A stretch of 64,000 nucleotides of DNA, taken from Dioszegia crocea. Lineage: Eukaryota > Basidiomycota > Tremellomycetes > Tremellales > Bulleribasidiaceae. The stretch lies in NCBI GenBank assembly GCA_001600615.1, contig BCKK01000005.1, forward strand, positions 248,001-312,000, read 5' to 3'. A program made the translations under genes and the position numbers. Each line of letters starts with the position of its first letter. The stretch's first letter is position 1. Shown piece after piece: positions 33,717 through 44,220 of the stretch. Under the pieces are notes generated by a model. It did not search any database and was not told the origin of the DNA. It saw nothing but the letters and a program-made list of their open reading frames with translations.

Positions 33717-36700
33717 TTATCTTGGCGCATGATCACCTTCGTCGTATGGTGGCGGGTCATCCCGTTCTCTCAACCACTCTCCAAACGCATCTTGTGGGTC
33801 TTCCGCCTGTGGATTAGCCGGAGCCGGAGCGGGGGGAGGAGCAGCAGCCCGCGCTGCGATTGGGGCGGGTCCGATGCCTTGTCCGGGACGGATGACGTCT
33901 CCAGCTCTTGGCGGATACTGAGCGAGAAGCGCTTGCATGGCCTGCAAGAGTCGTTGACGATCATCGAATGCTTGGGCAGGGGCATATGCGGGGGGATCAC
34001 GGTTGGGCGTGACGGGTGGAGCAATAGGGACGGGCCGAGGAGGTTGAGCGAGCTCCTGGCCTGCCTCATCTAGCACCGCCCTGACCTCCCTCCGCACCGC
34101 TTCGTCTCCTTCCCCTTCCGCATCGACATCTCCCTGAGCCTGGGCAGCAGCAGCAGCACCGTCAAGCAGAGGATTGGGAATAGCCCATGCTGGATCGGCC
34201 CTTGCTCCTCGCTGAGCAGCCCTACCAGCTCTCATCCTCGCCACCAGTGTATTGACTAGCTCTACCGCGTCCTGAATCCGAACAGGCGGCTGATTCTCGC
34301 CTGGACGGGGATAGTCAAGCATCTCCCCTGGGCCTGCCGCCTCGCCACGGGCGAATCGTTCGGCCTGTCTGGCCGCTATCAAATCTCTGGCCCGACCCAT
34401 CAATAGTCGAAGTACTTCAGGATCGAGACGTTCAAGCCCGGCTGGAACTTGAGCCCGAGCGGGTGGAGGTGGAGCGTTCTGTCCAGCCGGACGGACTTGG
34501 ACGCGAACTTGAATGGGGACGGCGAGTGGCTGCGCAGGCCGCTGGGGAGGATGAGGGCGAAGAGGGACTGGGATTCGCAGGACCAGTGGGTTTGTTGCAT
34601 TGGCGAGAGGACGGAGGGGAGCAGGTGTCGGAGGACGAGCCTGGGCACCGGGGCGATAGGGATTAGGAGGTAGTTGAATGAGGGGTCTGACAGGGACACG
34701 CCGGCGCATGTCATGCTCACGCCTAAGCTCGCGTAAAGCTGCTTCACGTCGATGAGAAGCCTCGACCATCTGAAGCTCGGCGACTTTAAGCTCACGCTCA
34801 GCATGTTCCCGCATCCGACGAGTGTCTTCCTCGAGTTGCATCGAGTGCTTGATCGCATCCCGCGCCTGACCCTCACGGTGCGCATCGATTTGCCGTCCTG
34901 TAGCTCGCTGTTCCTCCTCATGATGCAGTCGCATCTGATTGGCCTCATGCGCCTCTTCCTGCGCTTGCGCTTGCAGTAGGGCTGCATCCCTTAACAATTC
35001 TGCGGCGTGCCTCCTCCTTCGATTCAAGAGCATCACGCGCTCACGATGCTCGGCGTCCAACTTGGCGAGTTTGGCACGAAGCTCTTCTTTCGCCTGATGC
35101 TCAATTGTTTCAAGCGCGACTTCCTCCTCGTGCGCTTGCCTCGCGTCTGCTTCTCTCCGTCTATCGGTCTCCGCTCTCAAGGCTAGCATCTGAGCTTCGA
35201 ATGCTCGCTCTCGACGCTCATTACGAGCCTGCTGTTGCAGCGCTTGCTGAGCATCTGCTCGCTCGTGTCGCCTCCTCTCCTCATCAGCCCCTTCCACCAA
35301 CGCTCGCATCTGAGCTTCGTACGCTTGCTCTCGACGCGCATCACGTTCATACTTCTGCACCTGAAGTGCGTCTGCTCGGTTCGCTCGCCTCTGGTCCTCG
35401 CCAGCCGCATCCATGTCGGCTTGCAACCGAGCACGAATAGCGTCGGCGGGGGGGAGAGGTCTAGCCAGCCCGGGGGCGTTTTGGTGCGGGATGATCTGGC
35501 GTGCTAGTTGGGGCCGGGGCAGTGGGACAACGGCCGGAAGTTCGGCTGGAGGGGCAGGAAGTGGAGCAGGGCGAGCGGCAGGGTCGACCGGTGGTAATCC
35601 TTGAAGCCGACGCACTTCCATCGCGACTAGGTATTGTCGGGCCATTCGAGGGTCTACGTCGGGCGGGAGTTGGGCAAGCAATTCTGCTGGGATGTGCCTT
35701 GGCCGATGCCCGGGATGAGGTCGACGCACGACCTCCGGTGCTTCAATGTTGAGATCGGTATCCGCGAGCCGTACGCCCTCTGCAGCTGCAGCTTGGCGGA
35801 CTTCGGCCTGGGCTGCATCTCTCGCGGCGACGATCTGAACCTCTCGTCAGCATTTCAAACGATATCAGACAATAAGAGGGTACGTACGGCTGCTTGCTCA
35901 TCCTCGCCCTCGCCGGAACTCCAGAGTGCACACAGCCCGCTCTTCGGTCGTACCCCAGGAGCCCAGATCCCTGTCAAGATCGTCAGCCTTGATTCCTATA
36001 ATGGGCGAATCAAACGTACCTCCTCGCTCGAAATGGGAGTAATCCGCTACAATCTCACCGCAGATATAGCATGAACTCGTTTTACACTCGTCACACTGCA
36101 TGATCAGCAAATGGATATACAACGAAGGAAACGCAGAAGCTCACCTTCATTTTATTACACCCATCCTCTTTGATGAATGGCGCTTGGCACTTGGGGCATT
36201 TCCTGATGAGAGCTGCAGTCATGGCATCTTCCACAGCATGCCGTTTATCCAGCCTCTTATCTTTCTCCATCTCTGCTTTCAGCAGCTACCGACATATCGT
36301 CCAATGAGGAGATGGCGCACCTTCACAACTCCTCGGCAGATGATTATCCAATTTACACGTTCGACAACTGACGCGCCCACAATCCGGCGCCTGACACCTG
36401 AATAGCTTCTCGTTCGGATTATCGATGATAGCGGAGTATGGGCAGAAAGGGCACGATTCCAGCCCCTCCAGATTGGCCATTTTTAGTTCTTTGGCTTGTT
36501 GTAGCCGATGATATAGCCGAAGAGACTCCGGAGAGAGGAGTCGTTCGAGCTCGGAGTCGGGAAAGAGGGCGGGACAAAAGCTTGTATCGATACAATTCAT
36601 CTCCTACGATAATCAGAATCGGGATGTGAAGAAGGGATGGGTGAACTCACGGTCTGTCGTCCACCCAGTCTGCCTTCAACGTGCTGCGTGGTGCAGTATC

Positions 36701-37979
36701 GGCAGAAAAGATGGCCTTCAGAACATTGATACATCTCCCCCTGTCTGATCAGCGACGGCACTCGGGGTCGACATTAGGAGACGTACCAGTAATTTGTCTT
36801 CAAAGCAACAACCACATTCCATCCCTTCCCCTCTCGCAAATGCAGCTGCACGTCGTTCTCGCTCATCTCTCTCTTTGTCTGCGGACTATCAGCTCAAGTT
36901 TTCTCCCACCGGCATCAAGGACTTACTAAGCAAAAGCGCCAGCCAGGCCCGCTCCAGAATGTACGCCGTTAATCCATTCCTCTCCCTCTCTGTTGCTTCT
37001 GCCGCAACTGCCCCCTCTCCCTCTGCAGTAGAGTCCAGATCTTCATCCAGCAGCCTGCGCGTATTTTCAGGATTCCGCCCAACCGGTAGGGGTTGGTACG
37101 GCTGCTGGCCGGCTTCAGATTCCGCCAGCAGGGCAAAGTAGGCCGAGACAAGAAGAGAACCGTGAAGTTGGAGTGTGTTCACAATGCTATCTGATCAGCT
37201 TTGTAACCTCATCCATGATGAGTACACTAAATGGTGAACCGGGATCATTAGGAACAGCTCACAGAGCAAGCCCTGGCTCTTGTCAAGATATGCTACTCCT
37301 CGCCTCTCATCCGCCCGATACTTGATTGACCGGTAATTCTCCTCTGGCTTCTTCTCCTCGGCCTTCTTTGCCTTCTTGCCACCCCTTCCCTTCGCATCCC
37401 TAGATATAGGATACCCATCTTTTAATTCCAAAGCCTTACGAATCACTCGAGATACGGCATCCGGGTGCCTGGCCAACATCTCCGCCTTGAGAGCCTCAAC
37501 AACCCACCGGCTAGAAATATCCGGTAAGACCACACGGATCGCTCCCAAGGCCTCATTGAGTCGGATACTCGGCATGGACGCGCCGGCAGGTAAGGGGAGG
37601 GGTCCGGACAGCTTGTCGATGTCTAGAGGACTAGGTTCGGGGATATCCGAGGTTAACGCGCCCGCTTGACTACTGGCTGCCCAGGCCTGGCGACAGGGGT
37701 CGGAGGTGCAGGGGTGGCGCGGGGAGTAGTGCCGACCAGAGTAGCCGTTTGGCTCAAGTCGGTGATGTCTGACCCAGGGGATGGCGGGGCGAGAGATCGT
37801 CGCTTGTTAGGCCTCGCTGCCCCGGACGGGGTCTCAGCGGTCTCTGGCTCCGGGTCCATGTCAGCCTCGATGGCCGGGGCCTCGACCTCCTCATCCTCCG
37901 TCATATCGATCACCATCCCCTCTTCCACGGGCGGCTCAGGTCTGGGATCCTGGTCTGGCTCCTTTCCTTTCCCCGACAT
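33717..37979 (-). CDS. RBR E3 ubiquitin ligase, RNF216/TRIAD3 type, copy 2 with long coiled-coil tail
   Basis: Ten exons (37658-37979, 37226-37622, 36927-37186, 36787-36878, 36651-36740, 36321-36603, 36145-36272, 36020-36095, 35888-35970, 33717-35834) encode about 1282 residues. RING1: ECGCCFEDKLL, GEMYQCSEGHLFCRYC. IBR: CPFCPYSAIIDNPNEKLFRC, CRTCKLDNHLPRSCE. RING2: CPKCQAPFIKEDGCNKMKC, CDECKTSSCYIC. Exons over the RBR core have the same lengths as copy 1 (90, 283, 128, 76 nt). The last exon adds ~700 residues: Pro/Ala-rich linkers around a ~270-residue Arg/Glu/Ala coiled coil that repeats an ERRERAFEAQM unit. The first intron (35 nt, GTTAAC donor) is the weakest junction. Confidence 0.9.
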
Positions 37980-38611
37980 AGTGCCGGATAGGACAGATAG
38001 GCTGATAAGAGATGATTTTGATCAGAAATAATGTTTGTTTTTGGGCGAGCTGTCGGCGGAGTAGAGTCCTAGATCAGCCTGAAGCGAGCTCAAGGTATAA
38101 GTACACCGTCAACAATATAGTGAGAGTGATAAGACGCGCCCACATGTGATCCAATCGGCAGTCGCGCCGACCATCTCGTAACGGTAACGTGCCTGACGAT
38201 TCTCCGAGATTACTCCAGAATCCGCATCTTTGCGCAGTCTTGGAGCTCTCCTCGCTCTCCTTCGGCGCATACCGCCAACAGGTCCCAGAGCTCGTCCAGG
38301 GGCGCTCAGCCAGGTGATAGATGGAGTTGGGATACGAGCATTGTGAACAGCAGATTCAAAATCGGGGCTCACTCAAATTCAGGCACGGTTTCAAATATTG
38401 ACGCACGGGCCAGAGCCTAAAGCTGACGTAAACATCCTAGACGACACCGCGTTCCAAGCGTTCAACGAGGGGTATGACCTGCCTTCATACCTCATACATA
38501 CCTCACACTTCTACCTTTTACAGTCTGCCATCTGTGGAGGAGATTAAGCAATAGTTGCACCCACGTATACTCGCCAATTTCCACGCTTTCGATTCATACC
38601 GCTTCGTCAAG
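37980..38611. other. Divergent intergenic region (RBR copy 2 / PUP2)
   Basis: About 630 bp carrying both promoters. Nothing specific recognised. Confidence 0.4.
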
Positions 38612-39823
38612 ATGTTCATGACAAGGTGGGTCAACCGGAATCGCTTTGCCCCGAGGCGGAGTTGGGCTGGATGGGCAGACGGCCACTGTGGAGCTTGAGC
38701 TGACTGTTTCAGATCAGAATATGATCGTGGTGTCAATACCTTCTCTCCCGAGGTGAGCTGCAGTGATCGCAGTAGATTATTGTGCGCCAGTAGCTGACGG
38801 AGCAGGGTCGATTGTTCCAGGGTAAGCTCGCCGGTGTGCAGCAGACATAGTACAGGACTTAGCTGACCGACTCAGTCGAATACGCGATGGAAGCTATAAA
38901 GGTGAGCTAGTTCTACTCGTCGCATGAGCCTTTCAAAGTCCACGGCTAAATCTCCAGCTCGGCTCAACCACAGTCGGCATCACAACCCCACACGGCGTCG
39001 TCCTCGCAGTGGAAAAACGAGTCCCATCCCCACTTATCGAATCGTCTTCCATCGAGAAGATCATGGAGATTGACGCCCATGTCGGATGTGCTATGTCGGG
39101 TCTGACAGCTGACGCGCGTACGATGGTGGATCACGCTCGGGTGACGAGCCAGATGCACGCCTTCACATACGATGAGAAGATCGGAGTGGAGAGTTGTACG
39201 CAGGCCGTATGTGATTTGGCATTGAGGTTCGGGGAGAGTGTGGAGGATGACGAGGCGTTGATGGTGAGTTCTAGCTCGCAGTGGGGTAAAGGATGGGGTG
39301 GGGAATTGAGCTGATATCTAGTCTCGGCCGTTCGGTGTCGCGCTGCTCATTGCGGGTATTGACGAGAAGGGACCCCAACTGTGAGCTTCCGTTTCTGCAT
39401 GACTCCATCGAAGAGGCAACAAGCTTATTCTGCAGATACCACACCGACCCATCTGGGACATTCACGCGATACGATGCCAAAGCCATAGGAAGTGGGTCGG
39501 ACGCGGCTCAACAAAGTCTGCAAGATGCTTTCCACAGGGTACGTTATTATTCTATACTCCGCACTGGAGGAAGCGAGAGAAATTGCTGATCAGCAGCAAA
39601 TGACCCTAGACGAGGCTGTCTCGCTTGCGCTTAAGGTGCTGAAGCAGGTCATGGAGGAGAAACTGGATGAAAACAACGTGCAGCTTGCTCAGGTAAGCTC
39701 CTGGGCCCTTTTCTGAGTATTAGAATGTGCCCCAAGCTGATCTCTCAGGTGACGCCTGACAAGGGATTCGAGATTCTCGGCGAGGCAGAGTTGAAACAGC
39801 GTATCGAAGCTATCGCCGTCTAG
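38612..39823 (+). CDS. PUP2: 20S proteasome subunit alpha5
   Basis: Nine exons: 38612-38625, 38713-38752, 38806-38821, 38876-38901, 38958-39263, 39322-39380, 39436-39538, 39597-39692 and 39749-39823. They encode 244 residues, the family length. The start [20 protein letters not shown] with [19 protein letters not shown] is the alpha-ring signature. [36 protein letters not shown] and [19 protein letters not shown] identify alpha5. The subunit is non-catalytic and forms part of the gate of the core particle. The first four coding exons are only 14, 40, 16 and 26 nt. The acceptor before exon 8 is ambiguous by one CAG. Confidence 0.96.
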
Positions 39824-39960
39824 GCGGGGATGATGCATCATTGATTGACAGACGCCAACGTGTATCAGAATAGTACGCAAGTTTTGTGGGACGCCTCTCG
39901 AATAGCTCGAGCTACCTGGGTCCACTCATGCCGCCTGACATCAGACTTCCATGGACCATA

Positions 39961-41016
39961 TCATATCGTACTGCCCACTCTAAAAATCTTGACACATCCC
40001 CATCCCCAACTCGCAGCTTGATCCCACACCCCTCCTAGACCCTTCTTCATCTCTTCCTCCGTGGGCTCTCGATACGTCTGGCGTAACTCCACCATGAGGC
40101 CTATCCCCACTTCTTCCCATTCCTGGTCTACACTTCCGACCTCTTCCATCGTATCACCATCGTCCTCACCTCTCGCCGTCTTTCCAGTCTTCGTTTCTAC
40201 ACCCTTTCCTTGAGACCGCACCAGAACTCTCAAATCCGACCACTCTAACCATGGTCCCACCCACCCCTGCGCTCCGCCTTTCCGACTCGGTTCGCCTAGC
40301 CCCGCCACAAAATCTCGGCCTATTGTCTCTGCACTAATCAAGAAAGGGTCTGGCCTTCCTTTTGACTCGACAGTGACCTCTGACAGCTTGATAGGGGCTG
40401 TTAGCTCCGGCCGTCCCGGGGGTTGATTGGGATTTGTAGGTATTGACGATGGCTCGACCGGGGGTGGAGGAGGATTAACAGGCGCTCGAGCCAATTGGAT
40501 GACGAGCGGTAATTTAGGAGGAGTATACATTGGAGGTGGCCGTCTTCGACTGCTGCCTGCTACAGGAGGAGTGACGCCGGGGATGGGATTGTATATGTCG
40601 ATTCGGTCTAGTTGCAATTGTGACTCGGCTGGGGCTGCGGCGGAAGAGGGAAAAGTAGGACTGTAAATCATGTCGAGGCCTAAAGGGAGATAGGTGTGGT
40701 ATGAAGCTTCGGGGTATGATTTGATTGTGGGTGTAGGCAGAGTTGAGGATGATGAGTTTGAGGAGGAGGGGAGGAGGGAGATGAGCCATTCGGTCAGGCG
40801 AGGCGATGAGGGGGATTGGGAAAGGAGGGGATGGATTGCTGAGATTGATAGAGGACTGACAGGGGCTGTTGATGGCTCGGACATGGCACCTTTGGCGTAT
40901 CTATGCCTTGCAGATCCAAGAAGTCGTTGGTATGATGGAGGCTTTGCAGGTGTAGGATTGATATTGCGGGGCTCCCGGTGGACTGATGACGTGGATTTAT
41001 CAGAGGTGGGTGGCAA
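39961..41016 (-). CDS. Hypothetical protein, 351 residues, single exon
   Basis: One uninterrupted frame. The N-terminal ~45 residues are basic and Ser/Pro-rich; an internal ATG at MSEPSTAP may be the true start. A block around residues 75-140 (WLISLLPSSS, SYHTYLPLGLDMIYSPTFP, LQLDRIDIYNP) and a C-terminal block (VGPWLEWSDLRVLVRSQGKG, GLMVELRQTYREPTEEEM, GWGCVKIFRV) look folded, separated by Pro-rich linkers. No family recognised. It has no signal peptide or membrane helix. Convergent with PUP2, with about 137 bp between their ends. Confidence 0.7.
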   Translation of the reverse strand: MPPTSDKSTSSVHREPRNINPTPAKPPSYQRLLGSARHRYAKGAMSEPSTAPVSPLSISAIHPLLSQSPSSPRLTEWLISLLPSSSNSSSSTLPTPTIKSYPEASYHTYLPLGLDMIYSPTFPSSAAAPAESQLQLDRIDIYNPIPGVTPPVAGSSRRRPPPMYTPPKLPLVIQLARAPVNPPPPPVEPSSIPTNPNQPPGRPELTAPIKLSEVTVESKGRPDPFLISAETIGRDFVAGLGEPSRKGGAQGWVGPWLEWSDLRVLVRSQGKGVETKTGKTARGEDDGDTMEEVGSVDQEWEEVGIGLMVELRQTYREPTEEEMKKGLGGVWDQAASWGWGCVKIFRVGSTI

Positions 41017-41324
41017 AAATGAATGCTGTTAGTGGCGGTCTCATCAGCTGAGGAATGCTCGAGCTTCGCCACCACAGCTATCAAGTATGGGCTGCTTGCC
41101 GCTGAGCCAAGCTATATCAGACAAGAGTAACCTTTCGGCCTTTGACGTGTTGTATGAAGTAGGCGATAAGTGGAATACAATGTCATACATTCTGTGTGCT
41201 ATGATATACAGAAGCCGTGTAGTACAAGAGCTAGATATGCACGGTGCGCTGGCTATTTGGGAAAACGACCGCAGGAGTTGGAAGAGCTTGACAGCCGAGA
41301 ACCTCCCCCTTGCAGCCAGAGACC
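41017..41324. other. Short intergenic stretch
   Basis: About 300 bp upstream of the hypothetical gene and downstream of the first cysteine-knuckle gene. Nothing recognised. Confidence 0.4.
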
Positions 41325-41657
41325 TCACCGACGCCCTTCTTGTCTCTTGAAGTATCGCGACCACTTCGCCTCGTGTTCGCCGATCACTTCCGGTTTCGAG
41401 GCGTATGCAGAGTGGAACCTGCACACAGGGCTTTGACACACGCATGCCTTGGTAGACAGGGACGAAGGAGACTGAAGGGTGATGCTCTTGGAAGTACCGC
41501 CTCCCTGAGTCACTGAATTCCCCTTGTTGCCCGTAGCCCCAGAAATCCTGGTGGCGCCTTGGGTGACAACAGAGTTGTTCGCCGAGGCAGAGGGGAAAGT
41601 GGTCAACTGAGACGAAGAGGAGGCATCAAAGTGGGTACTGGGAGTTCCGTTGGTCAT
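41325..41657 (-). CDS. Cysteine-knuckle cluster protein A (110 residues)
   Basis: A single-exon frame. Residues 1-72 are Ser/Thr/Gln/Asn-rich and disordered (MTNGTPSTHF start). The C-terminus carries ACVCQSPVCRFH followed by a short charged helix with aromatic residues (EHEAKWSRYFKRQ). The C-x-C-x4-C knuckle and the trailing helix are shared in outline with three other minus-strand genes in the next 5 kb. The N-terminus M-x-x-G-T-P also resembles protein B. No known family recognised. It is the shortest member. Confidence 0.55.
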   Translation of the reverse strand: MTNGTPSTHFDASSSSQLTTFPSASANNSVVTQGATRISGATGNKGNSVTQGGGTSKSITLQSPSSLSTKACVCQSPVCRFHSAYASKPEVIGEHEAKWSRYFKRQEGRR

Positions 41658-42263
41658 GTTGTTGAAGATGATGATGTGATGTGATGATGACGATTATCAA
41701 TGCTTGAGGTGAGATTCAAGGATTAATCGAGGTTGGGGAAATATTGTGCCAATACATATCTCCTCTGTTTCTGCGGTCTGCGCGCCCCCGTCTCTGGTTT
41801 ACCAGGCTCAAACGTGATCACCTGGGATATTCCTCTCATTGGTGTCCCTTGGAGACTAGGTGCTACACGCTTGAGATCTGAAGTTGGAGCTCCCGAGGAG
41901 GCAAGGGGCCAGATCAAAGGGTATCCCGATGAAACGTGTTGCAAAATCTCCATGATCCTGTTGCTGCATGTGACCACGACCGCTTGGTTTCGCTTGGTTT
42001 CGCTTCTTCGGCTCGCTTCTTCGGAATGTATCGAGAACTTTGAAGAAGCTAGGAAGTAAGACGCTCGGTGAGCACTGAGGGGGACGAGCCCGCACTTCTT
42101 CAAGATTCTAGTATACTCTGTAGCATGTGCATATTTGTGCACTTGCTAGAGACCAACGCGAGATACATATACACAGACACTTCATACGGAATAATGGCCG
42201 GAGCGGTATACACATGTAATAGCGCGCTATTTCCGCACCAGTCAGCCACCCTAAAAGCACAGC
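41658..42263. other. Intergenic region inside the cysteine-knuckle cluster
   Basis: About 600 bp. It contains short tandem units at about 41980-42022 (CGCTTGGTTT twice, then CGCTTCTTCGG twice). A 139-codon minus-strand frame (41723-42142) covers most of it but lacks the family motif. Confidence 0.35.
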
Positions 42264-43007
42264 CTAACGTCGGCTGTCTTCGTACTGACCGCTCGAGGCC
42301 TCCACCTCCCTCCTGTGGCGATCCCAAAGATCAGCTGCCTGGCGCTTCTCCTCCCTGCTTCCTTCGTGTTTCGCTAGCTGGCAGATATCCGGAATGGTGC
42401 ATTCTTCGACATGACACACCTTGCAGACCATGGGATCTTCTTCGGGTGCTGATTCTCGACGCGAACCACGATGACGGCGAGTCTGCTGAGTGGGAGCATT
42501 GTTGCCGTTGGGGTAGTTGCCAGACCTCTGAGTGGTAGGACCCGGCGCATAGCTGTCAGAGGTTTGACCGCGACTGGAATCTCTCGGAGTGGACTGAGGG
42601 TAATGCCCAGTGTCTTGCGGGTAGCGGTTTTGGCCATCGTAGCGCGAGGATTGACTGGGCTGGAAGGATCGATCCGGCTCCCGGCGCCTGACAGGTTGAC
42701 TTGAGCCATAGGAATTGTAGTTGCGACCGGATCGAGACGGTCTTGCAGGGTCGCGCGGAGGAGGTTGGCGGTCGGATGGGTCGCGGTCGAACTCATTGCG
42801 GTTTGCAAATGAAGGTGGAAGGGTAGAAGAGCGAGCAGGAAGAGAGTAGTCATTCCCGTAGTTGGACCTGCGGACGTCGGATGGCAAGCCGCGAGTCCTC
42901 AGGTCGTATGCGGGATTGTACCCGTCGTCGGGAGGAAAGTCAAGCTCAGTGTCGTCGGGAAAGTAGTCTCGAGAGAGCTGGTGTCTGAGTGGTGTTCCTG
43001 AGTTCAT
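42264..43007 (-). CDS. Cysteine-knuckle cluster protein B (247 residues)
   Basis: A single-exon frame. About 195 residues are disordered and rich in Arg, Ser, Tyr, Gln, Asn and Pro (RYDGQNRYPQDTGHYPQS), like prion-like or RNA-granule proteins. The C-terminus has PMVCKVCHVEECTIPDICQL and then a charged helix KRQAADLWDRHRREVE. The knuckle is C-x2-C-x4-C with a fourth Cys six residues on. An overlapping frame (42374-42853) is also open. Its promoter side lies next to the hAT-like element whose left end is at 43270. Confidence 0.65.
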   Translation of the reverse strand: MNSGTPLRHQLSRDYFPDDTELDFPPDDGYNPAYDLRTRGLPSDVRRSNYGNDYSLPARSSTLPPSFANRNEFDRDPSDRQPPPRDPARPSRSGRNYNSYGSSQPVRRREPDRSFQPSQSSRYDGQNRYPQDTGHYPQSTPRDSSRGQTSDSYAPGPTTQRSGNYPNGNNAPTQQTRRHRGSRRESAPEEDPMVCKVCHVEECTIPDICQLAKHEGSREEKRQAADLWDRHRREVEASSGQYEDSRR

Positions 43008-43283
43008 GGTTGGATCAGAACTGAGTGTGGGTAGGGAGTATGTGGGTCTTAAGGTCTTGAGTGATATACTCTGGCTGAAAGCACGAGGAATTAGATTCGC
43101 AAACGCCTTTTCAATGGATCCTTAGGTCGACCCTCCGTCAGGATCGATCGTTGGCCGTGCGTGTGTAGGCTTCAAACGCGTCATGGAACCAGGGAGTGAA
43201 GTAAAGGATGACCAGACCAAACGTGCTCGAGCCTACGTACCTGCTTCCCTGTGGAGCGAGGGTACATGCTAGTGCTCCACATT

Positions 43284-43449
43284 GGTATATGGTATGGTAT
43301 ACCGATACCAAAAGTCCCCGACTTGGCAATACCAATACCATACCAAATACCAAAGAGGAACATGGTATGGTATACCAATACCAGAGGAGGAGCATGGTAT
43401 GGTATTGGTATATACCGCTGGTATATGGTATATACCACAGACGGGTGGT
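43284..43449. repeat. Left subterminal GGTATA/TATACC array of the hAT-like element
   Basis: About 165 bp made largely of GGTAT, GGTATA and their complements in both orientations (for example ATGGTATGGTATACC and CCAATACCATACC). Local palindromes such as GGTATACC recur. Such subterminal arrays are usually transposase-binding sites in hAT elements. Confidence 0.85.
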
Positions 43450-44029
43450 AAATTCGGCATAAGGATATGCATAGACAAGTAATCTAAGAGATCAATAGGA
43501 GCAATCACAACCACCTGTATATCAGCGACAGGTCAAACGTTCTCGCAGTAGAAATCACTCCGACTTACTGACAGTGAGTTCGAGCTATCCGCTGCTAGCC
43601 GTAATTCGGCGTTATCTCTGCAATCACAAATAATAGATATGGAGCCCTTCATCCTCGTATCCGTCCTCTCCCTCAGCGTTCCTGCCTAGAGTGAAGTAGC
43701 GACGATTGCTTGCCTGCTTCAAATCATGGCATGACGTTCGTCCGCGCGATCAGATTATGCGCGGTGAAAGACTCGAGAGCCTGATACTCAGCGGTGCGTT
43801 ACGTTCGGAGGTGCGATCTTCGGGAGAGGTGGAGGATTGTAGCGTCGAGGGTGTCTACAAGGACTGTAGAGCTACACATGGAAGGTGAAGTGATCCGTTA
43901 ACAGCAGAAGATGATTCGATGAGCCTGAGTTTGGGAAGGGGAGGGACAAGATCTGCTACTTCGGGAGATTTTGGGGCTGATCGACCCCTTACGGCATCAA
44001 GTGTGGCACTTTTTGGGTGGCGAATGGTA

Positions 44030-44192
44030 TCTGTGGTATATACCATATGGTATTTGGTATATACCAATACCAAGACTGACAGCTCAGCCAGATACCAGTA
44101 CCATACCATATACCACAGCCTAGGATGGTATGGTATACCACTACCCGAAAACACCTATGGTATTGGTATATACCGATACCAAAATCTGATAC
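44030..44192. repeat. Right subterminal GGTATA/TATACC array of the hAT-like element
   Basis: About 160 bp of the same GGTAT/ATACC units (TGGTATATACCATATGGTAT, GGATGGTATGGTATACC), mirroring the left array. Together the arrays could let the two ends pair. Confidence 0.85.
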
Positions 44193-44220
44193 CATACTAA
44201 TGTGGAGCACTAGTACATGC

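Larger units (their letters stand above)
43262..44220. mobile_element. Non-autonomous hAT-like DNA transposon (943 bp, 8-bp target duplication)
   Basis: The element spans 43270-44212. Its ends are perfect 14-bp inverted repeats: TAGTGCTCCACATT at 43270-43283 and the reverse complement at 44199-44212. The octamer GTACATGC flanks both sides directly (43262-43269 and 44213-44220). An 8-bp duplication and TIRs starting TAGTG are the hAT superfamily signature. No transposase frame is present, so it would depend on a helper elsewhere. Both subterminal regions are packed with GGTAT/ATACC units. The unmutated duplication suggests a recent insertion. Superfamily assignment is inference from TSD length and TIR start. 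Confidence 0.85.

Noticed and set aside
41723..42142. 139-codon minus-strand frame between cysteine-knuckle genes A and B
   Set aside because: It lacks the knuckle motif, any recognisable domain or splice support, and partly consists of short tandem repeats that keep frames open.
43270..44212. CRISPR-like interpretation of the regularly repeated GGTATA units
   Set aside because: Units are short, in both orientations and without uniform spacers; the locus is eukaryotic and bounded by transposon ends.
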